In this document: positions 34,081-43,248 of the stretch, piece by piece
How the letters are laid out: every line of letters begins with the position of its first letter
Numbering within the stretch: position 1 is the stretch's first letter
Source of the DNA: Bacteroidetes/Chlorobi group bacterium MS-B_bin-24
GTDB lineage: Bacteria > Bacteroidota > Ignavibacteria > Kapaibacteriales > UBA2268
Reading direction: 5' to 3'
Length of the DNA stretch: 51,221 nt
Assembly (NCBI GenBank): GCA_003731685.1
Contig: RCNO01000016.1
Location: 1-51,221 of the forward strand
The notes under the pieces: generated by a model
The model's database searches: none
Told to the model about the DNA's origin: nothing
The model's input: only the letters and a program-made list of their open reading frames with translations
Translations under genes and position numbers: made by a program

Positions 34081-35163
34081 ATGAAAATCATCTTTTGTGG
34101 TTTAAAATACGAATATGGTGTTCCATCTCGTGGCTTAAGCTTCGAATACTATAACTTTTATGATACACTAATGAAGATGAACAATGGGGAGCATTCTGTT
34201 GTTCATTTCCCATTTGATGTGTATTATCGTGAGCTTGGACAGAAGGGAATGAACCAAAAACTTTTGGAGTATGTCCGAAATCACCAGCCAGACTTAATTT
34301 TTTTCTTTCTGTTTAACGATGAATTTCAAAAGGATGTTTTGTTATATATAAAAAATGAGTTAAAAATAACAACCTTTAATTGGTTTGCTGATGACCATTG
34401 GCGATTTTACAACTTTTCTCGGTATTGGGCACCGTTTTTCTCTTTTGTTTCGACTACTGATGCCGAGTCGATTCCCAGATATCACAAGTATGGGATTTAC
34501 AATGTAGTTCAAACACAATGGGGGTTCAACCATTTTTTGTATCAAATTCCATCGGACTTTGATTTCGAAAAAGTTATTTATCGATTCGATGTTTCTTTTG
34601 TGGGACAGAATCATAGCAACCGTGAAAGGATAGTTAAGTTTTTAAGGAGTAATGGTATCGATGTAGCTTGCTTTGGTCGTGGTTGGGCAAGCGGGCGTTT
34701 GGAATTCAATGAAATGCTTAAAGTTTTTCGTAATTCAAAAATTAACTTGAATTTTAGCCGTGCTTCGGGTGGCTTTAAGCCAAGAAGTTTAGCAAGTATT
34801 TTAGTAACAAGGCGTTGCGACAGAAAAATAAGACTTCAGCCTATCAGCCGATTGCCTCAGAACATCAAGGCTACTATACATCGCTTTGGAAAGCAAATCA
34901 AGGGAAGAATGTTCGAGATTCCAGGCTCTGGGGGATTCTTAATTACCGAAAAAGCTGGAAATATTTCGGACTATTTCATCGAAGACAAGGAAATTGTGGT
35001 ATTCGACTCACCAAAGGAATTGCTCGAAAAAATCAGATATTATCTTGGCAATGATAGTTTGCGTAAAGAAATTGCTTATAACGGGTTTCGCCGTGCAGTT
35101 TCCGAACATACTTACGAACATAGATTCAATAATATTTTCAAACAAATTGGTTTAAAAAAGTAG
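34081..35163 (+). CDS. CgeB-like glycosyltransferase
   Basis: A 360-residue GT-B-type protein resembling the spore-maturation CgeB family. The N-terminal half has HQPDLIFFFLFNDEF and TTFNWFADDHWRFYNFSRYWAPFFSFVSTTD. The C-terminal half carries FVGQNHSNRERIVKFLRSNGI, VFRNSKINLNFSRA, RMFEIPGSGGFLITEKAGNISDYF, IVVFDSPKELLEKIRYYL and a final NGFRRAVSEHTYEHRFNNIF. The EIPGSGGFL block with its acid is the sugar-nucleotide-binding region of this family. The target glycan is unknown. It lies just downstream of the repeat nest and 9 nt before a methyltransferase, so the pair may decorate a surface sugar. Confidence 0.85.
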   Translation: MKIIFCGLKYEYGVPSRGLSFEYYNFYDTLMKMNNGEHSVVHFPFDVYYRELGQKGMNQKLLEYVRNHQPDLIFFFLFNDEFQKDVLLYIKNELKITTFNWFADDHWRFYNFSRYWAPFFSFVSTTDAESIPRYHKYGIYNVVQTQWGFNHFLYQIPSDFDFEKVIYRFDVSFVGQNHSNRERIVKFLRSNGIDVACFGRGWASGRLEFNEMLKVFRNSKINLNFSRASGGFKPRSLASILVTRRCDRKIRLQPISRLPQNIKATIHRFGKQIKGRMFEIPGSGGFLITEKAGNISDYFIEDKEIVVFDSPKELLEKIRYYLGNDSLRKEIAYNGFRRAVSEHTYEHRFNNIFKQIGLKK

Positions 35164-35172
35164 GAGTAATGA

Positions 35173-35862
35173 ATGAAAGTGCATCTTGGCTGCGGGAACA
35201 AATATCTTGAGGGCTACCTGAATATAGATTTGCCTTCGAGCGAGCATACAATAATGGATGTAAAAGCAGATATGTATGCAGACATCAGGACTGTGCAATT
35301 TCCCGAAAACTCGATTGATGAAGTTCGTTTGCATCATCTTTTCGAACATTTTAATCGTGCCGAGGCATTGAAGTTACTCTCTCGATGGCGAACTTGGCTA
35401 AAAGTTGGTGGAATTTTGCACATTGAAACTCCCGATTTTCAACTATGTGCCTTTTTGTATTTGTTTGCTTCCCGTCGATACAAGTTTCAACTTGGCAGAC
35501 ATATATTTGGTTCACAGGAAGCAAGTTGGGCAAACCATTTGGATTTTTGGGATAAGAAAAAATATAAATTTATCTTGAAAAAAATGGGATTTGATATAGT
35601 AAAAATAAAAAGATATTGGAATTCATTCCATAAACATTACGCTTATGTTCCTTTTGCTTCATTAATTGGTGCGATATTGCCAGAGAGTGTTTATCGGAAG
35701 TATGGGGGATACAAATTGCCGAATATTGTCGTCATCGCACGAAAGAACTCGCAAGATGTGAATTACAAACAAGTTGTTGAAGACATTCTCGGGGATTATT
35801 TAGTTGGCAACGAAGACCGAAAATTGCTCGACGTTTGGCTCGAGCAGTTCGAGAAAATGTGA
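35173..35862 (+). CDS. SAM-dependent class I methyltransferase
   Basis: A 229-residue methyltransferase of the type common in glycan loci. SAM loop: MKVHLGCGNKYLEGYLNIDL (residues 1-20). The acidic post-II position follows in MDVKADMYADIRTVQFPENSIDEV, then HHLFEHFNRAEALKLLSRW (motif IV/V region) and WLKVGGILHIETPDF. The C-terminal 90 residues are less conserved and end in acidic helices. GGAG lies 9 nt before the ATG. With the CgeB-like gene it forms a likely two-gene surface-modification unit. The methylated substrate cannot be read from sequence. Confidence 0.9.
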   Translation: MKVHLGCGNKYLEGYLNIDLPSSEHTIMDVKADMYADIRTVQFPENSIDEVRLHHLFEHFNRAEALKLLSRWRTWLKVGGILHIETPDFQLCAFLYLFASRRYKFQLGRHIFGSQEASWANHLDFWDKKKYKFILKKMGFDIVKIKRYWNSFHKHYAYVPFASLIGAILPESVYRKYGGYKLPNIVVIARKNSQDVNYKQVVEDILGDYLVGNEDRKLLDVWLEQFEKM

Positions 35863-35923
35863 ATAGCATTTTAAAGTGTTAATGAACTTAGGTCGATAAA
35901 AAAAGTGTGAAATTCTTTGGAAT

Positions 35924-36307
35924 ATGGAAACTTCATTGCAATTGGAAAATAAGTTTAATGAATTCAAAGTCGAGAAGAGCATAATTACCACGAAGTCGGA
36001 TGTTGAAAATTTGCAAGCCAATGACAAATTGGACATAAACAATGTTTGGGATGCTGTTGATAGACTTTTCGACTTGGGAGATTCGAACATCTTTAATTGG
36101 GTGAAACTTACCAAAGAGGAACAAGGCAAGTTTTGGGAGATTGTGAGCAAGTTGATTAAAGCGGGAATTATTGGCTATCGTTATTATGAAGTAAATGGAC
36201 ATTTGGAACGGCATTTTGTCGAAATAGAAATGGTGAATCCAGAGCTTGCAAATGCCAAAGTGAAATTAATAGATAAAAGGCAATACTCTCGTCAATGGTT
36301 CGTTTAA
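35924..36307 (+). CDS. Hypothetical protein, unrecognised
   Basis: A 127-residue acidic/charged protein with no signal peptide or membrane segment. It begins METSLQLENKFNEFKVEKSI and has mixed helix-like (IFNWVKLTKEEQGKFWEIVSKLIKAGIIGYRYYEV) and strand-like (HLERHFVEIEMVNPELANAKVKLI) stretches. I do not recognise a family. It is intact, AT-biased like its neighbours, and lies 7 nt upstream of ccmB, so co-transcription is likely. The middle region is suggestive of a small helix-turn segment but carries no diagnostic motif. Confidence 0.55.
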   Translation: METSLQLENKFNEFKVEKSIITTKSDVENLQANDKLDINNVWDAVDRLFDLGDSNIFNWVKLTKEEQGKFWEIVSKLIKAGIIGYRYYEVNGHLERHFVEIEMVNPELANAKVKLIDKRQYSRQWFV

Positions 36308-36314
36308 TTTCAAT

Positions 36315-36998
36315 TTGAATTTCAAATGTTGCCAATTGAACGGATTCCTTGCTGTTGCATACAAAGATTTACAAATTGAATTTAGAAATCGTTACACAAT
36401 ATCGATAACTCTTCTGTTTACATTAATTTCGACAACAATAATCAATTTTAGCATTCCAACAGAATTAATACAAAGTAATTTGTATGCTGGATTAATTTGG
36501 GTTGTGATTTTCTTTGCTTCGATGACAGGAATGGCTCGGAGTTTTGTAAGCGAAGAAGAAAAAGGAACAATTTTGTTGCTGAAGCTTATTTCCACGCCGT
36601 ATAAAGTTTTTTTCGGAAAATTTTTGTTCAACTTGTTGATTTCGCTTTTAATTAATCTTGCCTCAATTTTGATGTTTATGTTATTTTTCGATAAAATCAA
36701 AATCGCATCTTTTCATCTTTTTGTTGTGAGCATAATCAACGCAGGGATTGGGATAGCTGGTTGCTCAACAATAATCGGGGCGATAATTTCGAAAGCAAAT
36801 GTCAAAGGAGCACTTTTTCCAATCCTTTCGTTGCCAATCCTCATTCCTTTGCTGATGTTGGGAATCGAAGCCACACACTTTTCCCTAATCGGCAAGGATT
36901 ATGCTTTAATCCTGAAAGACAATTTGTTTATGTTTGGATATTCTGGCTTTTTGATAACCTTGTCTTCTTTTCTTTTTGAATTTGTTTGGAAAGATTAA
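36315..36998 (+). CDS. ccmB: Heme exporter protein B-like ABC permease
   Basis: A 227-residue membrane protein with six hydrophobic segments. The CcmB signature is present: GFLAVAYKDLQIEFRNRY at the N-terminus, LIWVVIFFASMTGMARSFVSEEEKGTILLLKLISTPYKVFFGKFLFN, and later STIIGAIISKANVKGALFPILSLPILIPLL. CcmB is the permease of the CcmAB ATPase used in cytochrome c maturation. No in-frame ATG exists near the start. TTG at 36315 or at 36336 (in front of NGFLAV) is the probable initiator. CcmA, C and E are not in the window. It overlaps the longest version of the speA frame, but the preferred speA start clears it. Confidence 0.85.
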   Translation: MNFKCCQLNGFLAVAYKDLQIEFRNRYTISITLLFTLISTTIINFSIPTELIQSNLYAGLIWVVIFFASMTGMARSFVSEEEKGTILLLKLISTPYKVFFGKFLFNLLISLLINLASILMFMLFFDKIKIASFHLFVVSIINAGIGIAGCSTIIGAIISKANVKGALFPILSLPILIPLLMLGIEATHFSLIGKDYALILKDNLFMFGYSGFLITLSSFLFEFVWKD

Positions 36999-37057
36999 TT
37001 TTAAAAAATACACTTTTTCTTAATTTTGTAAGTTTTTTGAATTCAAGGGGGTTGAAA

Positions 37058-38950
37058 ATGAGAAAGTGGAGAATTGAAGATTCAATTGAATTATACAACA
37101 TTCGTGGTTGGGGTCAGAATTATTTTGATATAAATGAAAAGGGGAATCTTGTAGTTACACCATCGAAAAATGGTGTGCAGATTGATTTAAAAGAACTTGT
37201 TGATGAGCTTATACTTCGGGATGTTTCCCTTCCTGTATTGATACGTTTTCCCGACATCTTGGATGATAGAATTGAAACAATAACAAAATGTTTCGAAGAA
37301 GCTTCCCGAGAATATGGATTCAAAGGTAACTATTATAATGTTTATCCTATTAAAGTCAATCAAGTTCGCCCCGTTGTCGAAGAGATTATGCGTTATGGTA
37401 AAAAGTACAATATTGGTTTAGAAGCAGGTTCGAAGCCCGAACTTCATGTGGTACTTGCTGTAACAAGTTCGCCCGATGCATTGATTATTTGTAATGGCTA
37501 CAAAGACGAAAACTTCATCGAACTTGCTTTGCTTGCTCAAAAGATGGGTCGAAAGGTTTTTGTAGTTGCCGAAAAACTTAATGAATTGAAATTGCTTATC
37601 TCCATAGCCAAAAGATTGAAGATTAAGCCAAATATTGGCGTAAGAATAAAATTGTCGACTCAAGGAAGCGGTAAATGGGAAGACTCTGCGGGTGATAAAA
37701 GTAAATTTGGGCTTACTTCGAGCGAACTTATCACAGCAATAGATTTAATCAAATCGCACAAACTGGCTGATTCGTTTAAACTGATTCATTTTCACATTGG
37801 GAGCCAAGTTACTAATATTCGAATGATTAAGAATGCTTTGCGCGAGTGTTCCCAGTTCTATGTTGAACTGAGAAAGATGGGTTGTAATATTGAATATGTC
37901 GACATTGGGGGAGGCTTGGGTGTTGATTACGATGGTACTCGGTCTTTTAGCCCGAGCAGTATTAATTACACAATCAAAGAATATGTCGACGACGCTGTGT
38001 ATATGATTAAGGAAGCCTGCGACAAAAACAACCTGCCGCATCCGAATATCATTACCGAGTCGGGAAGGTCTTTGACTGCTCATCATTCTGTTTTGGTTTT
38101 TGATGTATTGGAGACCACTTCTAATCCAAGATGGGATTACGAAAATGACGAAATAAGCGAAAACGACCACGAAAATGTCAAAGAGTTGTATAATTTGCTC
38201 GAAAATGTGAATTCAATTAATCTTCTCGAAACTTGGCACGATGCACAGCAAATTCGCGAGGATTCGCTCGATTTGTTTAGTCTTGGTTTACTCGATTTGC
38301 CTACCAGAGCAAAAGTTGAAAAATTATTTTGGACAATTGCAACGGAGATTTACAATATAGCTTTGGAAATGAAGCATATGCCCGATGAACTTCGCCCCCT
38401 TTCGCGTATGCTTGCCGATAAATACTTTTGCAATTTCTCATTATTCCAATCGTTGCCCGACTCTTGGGCAATCGACCAGATTTTTCCGATTGTTCCAATA
38501 CATCGTTTGAACGAAAGACCAACCAGATTCGCCACTCTGCACGATATTACTTGCGATTCCGACGGCAAAATTGAGAATTTCATCGGTATTAAAAACTATT
38601 CCCACTATCTTCCAATTCACGAGCTCAAACCCAACGAACCATATTACATCGGAGCCTTTCTGGTTGGCGCCTATCAGGAAATACTTGGCGATTTGCACAA
38701 TCTGTTTGGCGATACCAATGCTGTTCATGTTGTTGTCGATGGCGATAGTTACAAAATTGTACAGGTGATTGATGGCGAAACTGTTGCGGAAGTGCTAGAT
38801 TATGTTCAATATGATGCCAAAAGGTTGGTGCGAACTATTGAAACCTGGGTAACAACTGCTGTGAAAGAAGGAAAAATTTCGCCCCAAGAGGGCAAGGAGT
38901 TCCTTTCGAATTATCGTTCTGGTTTGTATGGTTACACATATTTGGAGTGA
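37058..38950 (+). CDS. speA: Biosynthetic arginine decarboxylase
   Basis: A 630-residue PLP enzyme (arginine to agmatine, first step of putrescine synthesis in this route). ATG 37058, after an AAGGGGG sequence, is preferred over an in-frame TTG at 36986. The N-terminus WRIEDSIELYNIRGWGQNYFDINEKG is the SpeA signature. PLP-lysine is in NVYPIKVNQVR. Later motifs are EAGSKPELHVVLA, STQGSGKWEDSAGDKSKFGL, LIHFHIGSQ, VDIGGGLGVDYDG, ITESGRSLTAHHSVLVFDV and the C-terminal FLVGAYQEILGDLHNLFGD. Length and order match SpeA. No speB is visible next to it. The HD-domain gene starts 3 nt after the stop. Confidence 0.96.
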   Translation: MRKWRIEDSIELYNIRGWGQNYFDINEKGNLVVTPSKNGVQIDLKELVDELILRDVSLPVLIRFPDILDDRIETITKCFEEASREYGFKGNYYNVYPIKVNQVRPVVEEIMRYGKKYNIGLEAGSKPELHVVLAVTSSPDALIICNGYKDENFIELALLAQKMGRKVFVVAEKLNELKLLISIAKRLKIKPNIGVRIKLSTQGSGKWEDSAGDKSKFGLTSSELITAIDLIKSHKLADSFKLIHFHIGSQVTNIRMIKNALRECSQFYVELRKMGCNIEYVDIGGGLGVDYDGTRSFSPSSINYTIKEYVDDAVYMIKEACDKNNLPHPNIITESGRSLTAHHSVLVFDVLETTSNPRWDYENDEISENDHENVKELYNLLENVNSINLLETWHDAQQIREDSLDLFSLGLLDLPTRAKVEKLFWTIATEIYNIALEMKHMPDELRPLSRMLADKYFCNFSLFQSLPDSWAIDQIFPIVPIHRLNERPTRFATLHDITCDSDGKIENFIGIKNYSHYLPIHELKPNEPYYIGAFLVGAYQEILGDLHNLFGDTNAVHVVVDGDSYKIVQVIDGETVAEVLDYVQYDAKRLVRTIETWVTTAVKEGKISPQEGKEFLSNYRSGLYGYTYLE

Positions 38951-38953
38951 AAA

Positions 38954-39520
38954 TTGAACGGGAAAATTCCAACAAGAGAAGAAGCATTAGGGTTGCTTCT
39001 AAAGTATAATCAAAGCGAATCGTTGATTAAGCATGCAAAGGCTGTCGAGGGCGTGATGCGAAATATTGCCCGAAAGCTTGGCGAAGATGAGGAGTTATGG
39101 GGGATTGTTGGACTTGTGCACGACCTTGATTACGAAAAGTATCCCGAAATTCATTGTCAGATGACAAAACAAATTCTGGAAGCCGAAGGATGGGACCCGA
39201 TGCTGATTCGGGCTATTCTCTCGCATGCGTGGGGCACGTGCACCGATGTAGAACCGCAAAGTTTGATGGAAAAATATCTTTATGCAATCGACGAGTTGAC
39301 TGGTTTGATTACAGCAGTGGCTTTGGTTCGTCCTTCCAAAAGCATTGCAGAAGTTGAAGTGAAATCTGTGAAAAAGAAGTGGAAGGAAAAGTCCTTTGCC
39401 GCTGGGGCTAATCGCGAGATTATTCAAAAAGGAGCCGAAATGTTGGGTATATCATTAGATGAATTAATTCAACTCACCATAGATGGAATGAAAGAAGTTG
39501 CAAAGGAAATTGGATTGTAA
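38954..39520 (+). CDS. HD-domain hydrolase
   Basis: A 188-residue HD-superfamily protein starting at TTG 38954 with GGAG 6 nt upstream inside the speA stop. Metal-binding motifs: H in LIKHAKAVEGVMRNIARKLG, HD in VGLVHDLDYEKYPEIH and a later H in ILSHAWGTCT. The C-terminus is helical. HD proteins of this size are generally phosphohydrolases on nucleotides or related small phosphates; the substrate is unknown. A partly hydrophobic stretch (LTGLITAVALVRPS) is typical of the family core. It lies 23 nt before lysC in a speA-HD-lysC-lysA run. Confidence 0.85.
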   Translation: MNGKIPTREEALGLLLKYNQSESLIKHAKAVEGVMRNIARKLGEDEELWGIVGLVHDLDYEKYPEIHCQMTKQILEAEGWDPMLIRAILSHAWGTCTDVEPQSLMEKYLYAIDELTGLITAVALVRPSKSIAEVEVKSVKKKWKEKSFAAGANREIIQKGAEMLGISLDELIQLTIDGMKEVAKEIGL

Positions 39521-39543
39521 AGTTCAATAATTTGAATGAATTA

Positions 39544-40893
39544 ATGATTGTTTCTAAATTTGGTGGGACTTCGGTTCAAAATTCTGATGCAATAAAACAA
39601 GTTTTTTCTATCGTTGCTTCGAGAAAAGAAAAAACTTTTATCGTTGTTTCTGCATTGTCAAAGGTAACTGATACTTTACTCAATTTGATTTCTAAAATAA
39701 AGGAAAAAAAAATAGATGAGGCTGAGGGAATAGTAGAAAAAATTTTCGAACGACATTTGGATGTTGCTTTTGAGCTTGGTGTAAGTAAAGAAATTGAGGA
39801 ATATTTCGAAAAGAAGAAACAAGATCTAATTGTTTTTGCAAAAGCCCTCGGCGTGCTTGGCGAAGTTACTAATCGGTCAGTAGATTATATTTTAAGCATT
39901 GGTGAACTTCTTTCCTCCAATTTGATATATGTCTTCTTGAAGTCCAAGGGTTTAAAAATAGCATACCTCGACCCAAGAGATATAATCAAAACAGATTCCA
40001 ATTTTACTTGTGCAGAAGTTGATTTTCCATCCACCAAAAAGGCATTGACAAAAAGATTTGCGGAGTTATCTGGCTACGACTATTGGGTAACAGGAGGCTT
40101 CGTTGGCTCCGATGGTTCTTTCGATACAACGACCCTTGGGAGGGGCGGTTCCGATTACTCCGCTTCCGTGATTGCTTCCGTTCTTGGGGCAAAGGTATTG
40201 GAAATATGGACTGATGTGGACGGAATATTGACAACCGACCCTAAAATATGTCCAAATGCAATGCTGGTCAAAGAAGTTTCTTACGATGAAGCTTCGGAGC
40301 TGGCAACCTTTGGAGCAAAAGTTCTTCATCCAAAAACCATTTATCCAGCAGTTTCCAAAAGAATTCCTGTTTATGTTTTGAATACTTTTAATCCATCTTC
40401 ATCGGGGACGTTAATTTCATTTGGTTCGCCGCGCAAAAAAGTTGTAAAAGCTATTGCTTTTCGAAAAAACATTATGGTGGTAAATATCAAATCCAATCGA
40501 ATGCTTGGGGTTTACGGTTATCTTGCAAAAGTTTTTGATATTTTCAACAAGTTCCAGACGTCGGTCGATTTGGTTTCTACTTCCGAAGTGAGCATTTCGT
40601 TGACAATTGACGACTCCAAGAATTTAAATAATATTGTGAAAGAACTATCGGAAATTTCAACTGTGGAGATTCTTGATAATTGTGCAATAGTTTCAGTTAT
40701 TGGAGAGGGGTTGAAAGACTCTACAACAATTGCATCTCGAATTTTTAATGCTTTGAAAAACATAAAAATTTATATGGTTAGTATGGGTGCTTCGGATATC
40801 AATTTTAGTTTTGTTGTTAGGCAAGACGAACTTGAGAAAACAGTGAATCTTTTGCATAATGAATTTTTTGGTAACTCAACTGGTTTAAGTTGA
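39544..40893 (+). CDS. lysC: Aspartokinase
   Basis: Aspartate kinase phosphorylates aspartate, the entry reaction to lysine, threonine and methionine synthesis. The ATG at 39544 gives the family start MIVSKFGGTSVQNSDAI; a TTG four codons earlier is less likely. The kinase core has TFIVVSALSKVTDTL, SIGELLSSNLI, WVTGGFVGSDGSFDTTTLGRGGSDYSASVIA, EIWTDVDGILTTDP, VKEVSYDEASELATFGAKVLHP and PVYVLNTFNP. The C-terminal 170 residues contain two ACT-like domains that usually give feedback control. It is 449 residues long and lies 9 nt before lysA. Confidence 0.95.
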   Translation: MIVSKFGGTSVQNSDAIKQVFSIVASRKEKTFIVVSALSKVTDTLLNLISKIKEKKIDEAEGIVEKIFERHLDVAFELGVSKEIEEYFEKKKQDLIVFAKALGVLGEVTNRSVDYILSIGELLSSNLIYVFLKSKGLKIAYLDPRDIIKTDSNFTCAEVDFPSTKKALTKRFAELSGYDYWVTGGFVGSDGSFDTTTLGRGGSDYSASVIASVLGAKVLEIWTDVDGILTTDPKICPNAMLVKEVSYDEASELATFGAKVLHPKTIYPAVSKRIPVYVLNTFNPSSSGTLISFGSPRKKVVKAIAFRKNIMVVNIKSNRMLGVYGYLAKVFDIFNKFQTSVDLVSTSEVSISLTIDDSKNLNNIVKELSEISTVEILDNCAIVSVIGEGLKDSTTIASRIFNALKNIKIYMVSMGASDINFSFVVRQDELEKTVNLLHNEFFGNSTGLS

Positions 40894-40902
40894 GGGGAAG
40901 TT

Positions 40903-42138
40903 ATGAAGTCAATTGGGAATTTGGACATTCGGGAGATTGCAAATAAATTTGGAACCCCTTTGTATGTTTACGATAAGAGCCGTATTGTTGGGAATTACAA
41001 TAGATTGTACGAGGCATTTTCGAAATATTTTGAAAAATTCAAGATACATTATTCAGTTAAAGCAAACTCAAATTTGCACATTCTTGAAATAATGAAGAAC
41101 TTGGGTGCTGGAATTGATTGCTCCTCTCCTTTTGAATTAAAATTAGCCTTGCTTGTTGGATTCCAACCCGAAGAAATTGTTTACACTGGAAACTACGAAA
41201 GTTTTGAAGATTTGGAGTTCGTTTCCCAACAAAATGTTAGGATAAATCTTGATGATATTACTTCTTTTTGGCGTTTGAAAAAAGTATCTAATCCTGAATT
41301 TGTATCGTTTCGTGTTAATCCCGGCATTGGTAAAGGAGGTTTCGAAGGAATAACAACTGGTGGTGCTGATGCCAAATTTGGAGTGCCATACGAACTACTT
41401 CATCAGGCATATTTGGATGCAAAAGCAAGCGGAGCGACCAGATTTGGTATCCATATAATGACAGGCTCGAATATTCTTGAGCCTTATTACTTTGCCGAAG
41501 TTCTCGAAAAATTGATGAGAATTGCTGGAAGAATATTTAAAGATTTGCAAATAAAGCCTGAATATATTGACATTGGAGGGGGATTCGGGATTCCATATAC
41601 TGACGACGAAATTGAGTTGGATATCGAAACATCTGCACGGCTTCTTGCCGAAGTATTCAAAGATTTTGTCGAAAAATACGATTTGGGAACACCAGAGCTG
41701 AAGATTGAACCTGGGCGTTTTTTAGTGGCAAATGCTGGTTACCTTGTCACCAAGGTTACAGCTATCAAAAATGGATACAAAAAATTTATCGGTATCGATG
41801 CTGGAATGAACATGCTCATTCGTCCAGCTTTGTATGGGGCGATCCACAGAGTAAAGATATACGGGAAAGATGGTGCAGTTCAAATGGCTCAAGTATGTGG
41901 GCAGATTTGCGAAAACTCCGACATCTTGGCAAAAAATGTTCCTTTACCCGAAGTTGTTGAAGGGGATATTTTGGTGTTTTTAGATGCTGGTGCTTATGGC
42001 TTTTCTATGGCATCGAATTACAACGGGAGACCGTTGCCAGCAGAAGTTTTAGTGGACGGGAATGCAGCAATCGAGATTCGGCGGCGGCAAACTTTCGAAG
42101 ATTACATTAGTTTGATAAATTATAGAAAATTAGTTTAG
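40903..42138 (+). CDS. lysA: Diaminopimelate decarboxylase
   Basis: LysA decarboxylates meso-diaminopimelate to lysine. The 411-residue PLP barrel enzyme has FGTPLYVYDKSRI, YSVKANSNLHIL (Schiff-base Lys), SSPFELKLAL, ITTGGADAKFGVPYE, GIHIMTGSN, EYIDIGGGFGIPY, LKIEPGRFLVANAGYLVTKVT and the late GQICENSDILAKN/DAGAYGFSMASNYNGRP. A short insertion-free C-terminus is normal. GAGGGGAAGTT precedes the ATG at a good distance. With lysC it forms a lysine pair. Its 3' end overlaps nrnA convergently by 9 nt. Confidence 0.96.
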   Translation: MKSIGNLDIREIANKFGTPLYVYDKSRIVGNYNRLYEAFSKYFEKFKIHYSVKANSNLHILEIMKNLGAGIDCSSPFELKLALLVGFQPEEIVYTGNYESFEDLEFVSQQNVRINLDDITSFWRLKKVSNPEFVSFRVNPGIGKGGFEGITTGGADAKFGVPYELLHQAYLDAKASGATRFGIHIMTGSNILEPYYFAEVLEKLMRIAGRIFKDLQIKPEYIDIGGGFGIPYTDDEIELDIETSARLLAEVFKDFVEKYDLGTPELKIEPGRFLVANAGYLVTKVTAIKNGYKKFIGIDAGMNMLIRPALYGAIHRVKIYGKDGAVQMAQVCGQICENSDILAKNVPLPEVVEGDILVFLDAGAYGFSMASNYNGRPLPAEVLVDGNAAIEIRRRQTFEDYISLINYRKLV

Positions 42139-43179
42139 TATTTCGGAAGCTTTATCGACCAATTTTTGTTTAGTTACTTCAAAATCAGCATTTTGGAAGC
42201 GGCAACCTGCTGCATTTATGTGCCCGCCTCCACCAAAGTTCAAAGCAAGATTTCTTGCAGAGTAATCTCCTTTCGAGCGAATAGAAACCCTAATTTCATT
42301 CCGCTCAACCACTTCCATAATTAATATGCTCATAACGACCCCATCGATAGAGAGAAGAGATTCGACAAAGCCTTCGGTGTCTTCCTCTTGGGTGTTGGTT
42401 TCGAGGAAGTCTTTGTGGCGAATGGGCATCACAACTAACTTTCCGCCGTAATAACTTTCTAACTTACTATAACCTAAACCCATAAGCTTTGCAGCGTTGA
42501 ATGGAATTTTGTTGTAAACTTCATTATAAAGTTTCACGGGGTCTGCCCCGTAATCAATCAATTCTGCAACAATTCTATGAACTTCTCCATCAGTTCTTTC
42601 GAAGCGGAAGTTTCCAGTGTCTGTCATTATTGCCACATAAAGATTTTCGCAGATTTCTTTTGTCCAATTGATTGAACAATCTTTTCGCAGAAGTTTAAAC
42701 AAAATCTCACCTGTTGAGCTTGCCGTTGTGTCGATAAGGTAGTAGTCGGCAAAATCTTTGGGTTCTTGGTGGTGGTCGATGACAATTTTTGTTGCCTTGC
42801 TTAGCTCGATTTCATCGCGTAAAGTTTTTAAACGAGAAATGTCGTTCAAATCGAGCAAAACTATTGTATCGAAATCTGGCGAAATTTTAAAGTTGTTTTG
42901 ATTTAATAAAAAATGTATCTTGTCTATTCCATTTAAAAATTGTAAATTTGTAGGGATGGGACTTTGAAGGATAAAAGTTACATTTTTGTTTTTTTGAGTT
43001 AAGTAATGATATAAACCAAGGCACGAGCCGATAGCGTCTCCATCGGGATTTGTATGTGTTACAAGTAGCAAGTTCTTTGAATTTTGTAAATGGTTAATTA
43101 TGGTAAATGCAGATTTTTCGAATTCTGGTATGATTTTTAGTCTTTTAATTTCTTTTATTGTGTTAGTTTGAAGTTCCAT
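42130..43179 (-). CDS. nrnA: DHH-family phosphoesterase, NrnA-like
   Basis: A 349-residue DHH/DHHA1 protein. NrnA-type enzymes degrade short RNA (nanoRNA) and dephosphorylate pAp. The motifs in order are LLVTHTNPDGDAIGSCLGL (N44, D46, D48), VLLDLNDISR, TKIVIDHHQEP (DHH), AIMTDTGNFRFERT and the DHHA1 C-terminus ending in NFGGGGHINAAG. All metal-ligand acids and the GGGH RNA-binding motif are present. The start ATG at 43179 lies 69 nt from the divergent beta-helix gene; the intergenic piece must serve both. Confidence 0.93.
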   Translation of the reverse strand: MELQTNTIKEIKRLKIIPEFEKSAFTIINHLQNSKNLLLVTHTNPDGDAIGSCLGLYHYLTQKNKNVTFILQSPIPTNLQFLNGIDKIHFLLNQNNFKISPDFDTIVLLDLNDISRLKTLRDEIELSKATKIVIDHHQEPKDFADYYLIDTTASSTGEILFKLLRKDCSINWTKEICENLYVAIMTDTGNFRFERTDGEVHRIVAELIDYGADPVKLYNEVYNKIPFNAAKLMGLGYSKLESYYGGKLVVMPIRHKDFLETNTQEEDTEGFVESLLSIDGVVMSILIMEVVERNEIRVSIRSKGDYSARNLALNFGGGGHINAAGCRFQNADFEVTKQKLVDKASEILN

Positions 43180-43239
43180 ATTAATTTCGTTTTTTTAAAT
43201 TGTTTTGACGACAAGTAAAAAAATAAATTTTTAAATATT

Positions 43240-43244
43240 GGAGG
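43240..43244 (+). promoter_or_regulatory. Shine-Dalgarno site (GGAGG)
   Basis: GGAGG with 4 nt to the ATG at 43249; it fixes the start of the secreted beta-helix protein. Confidence 0.65.
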
Positions 43245-43248
43245 TGTT

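Noticed and set aside
39521-39543. Lysine riboswitch (L-box) before lysC
   Set aside because: Only 23 nt separate the HD gene and lysC, too short for the roughly 170-nt L-box fold; none is seen before the run either.
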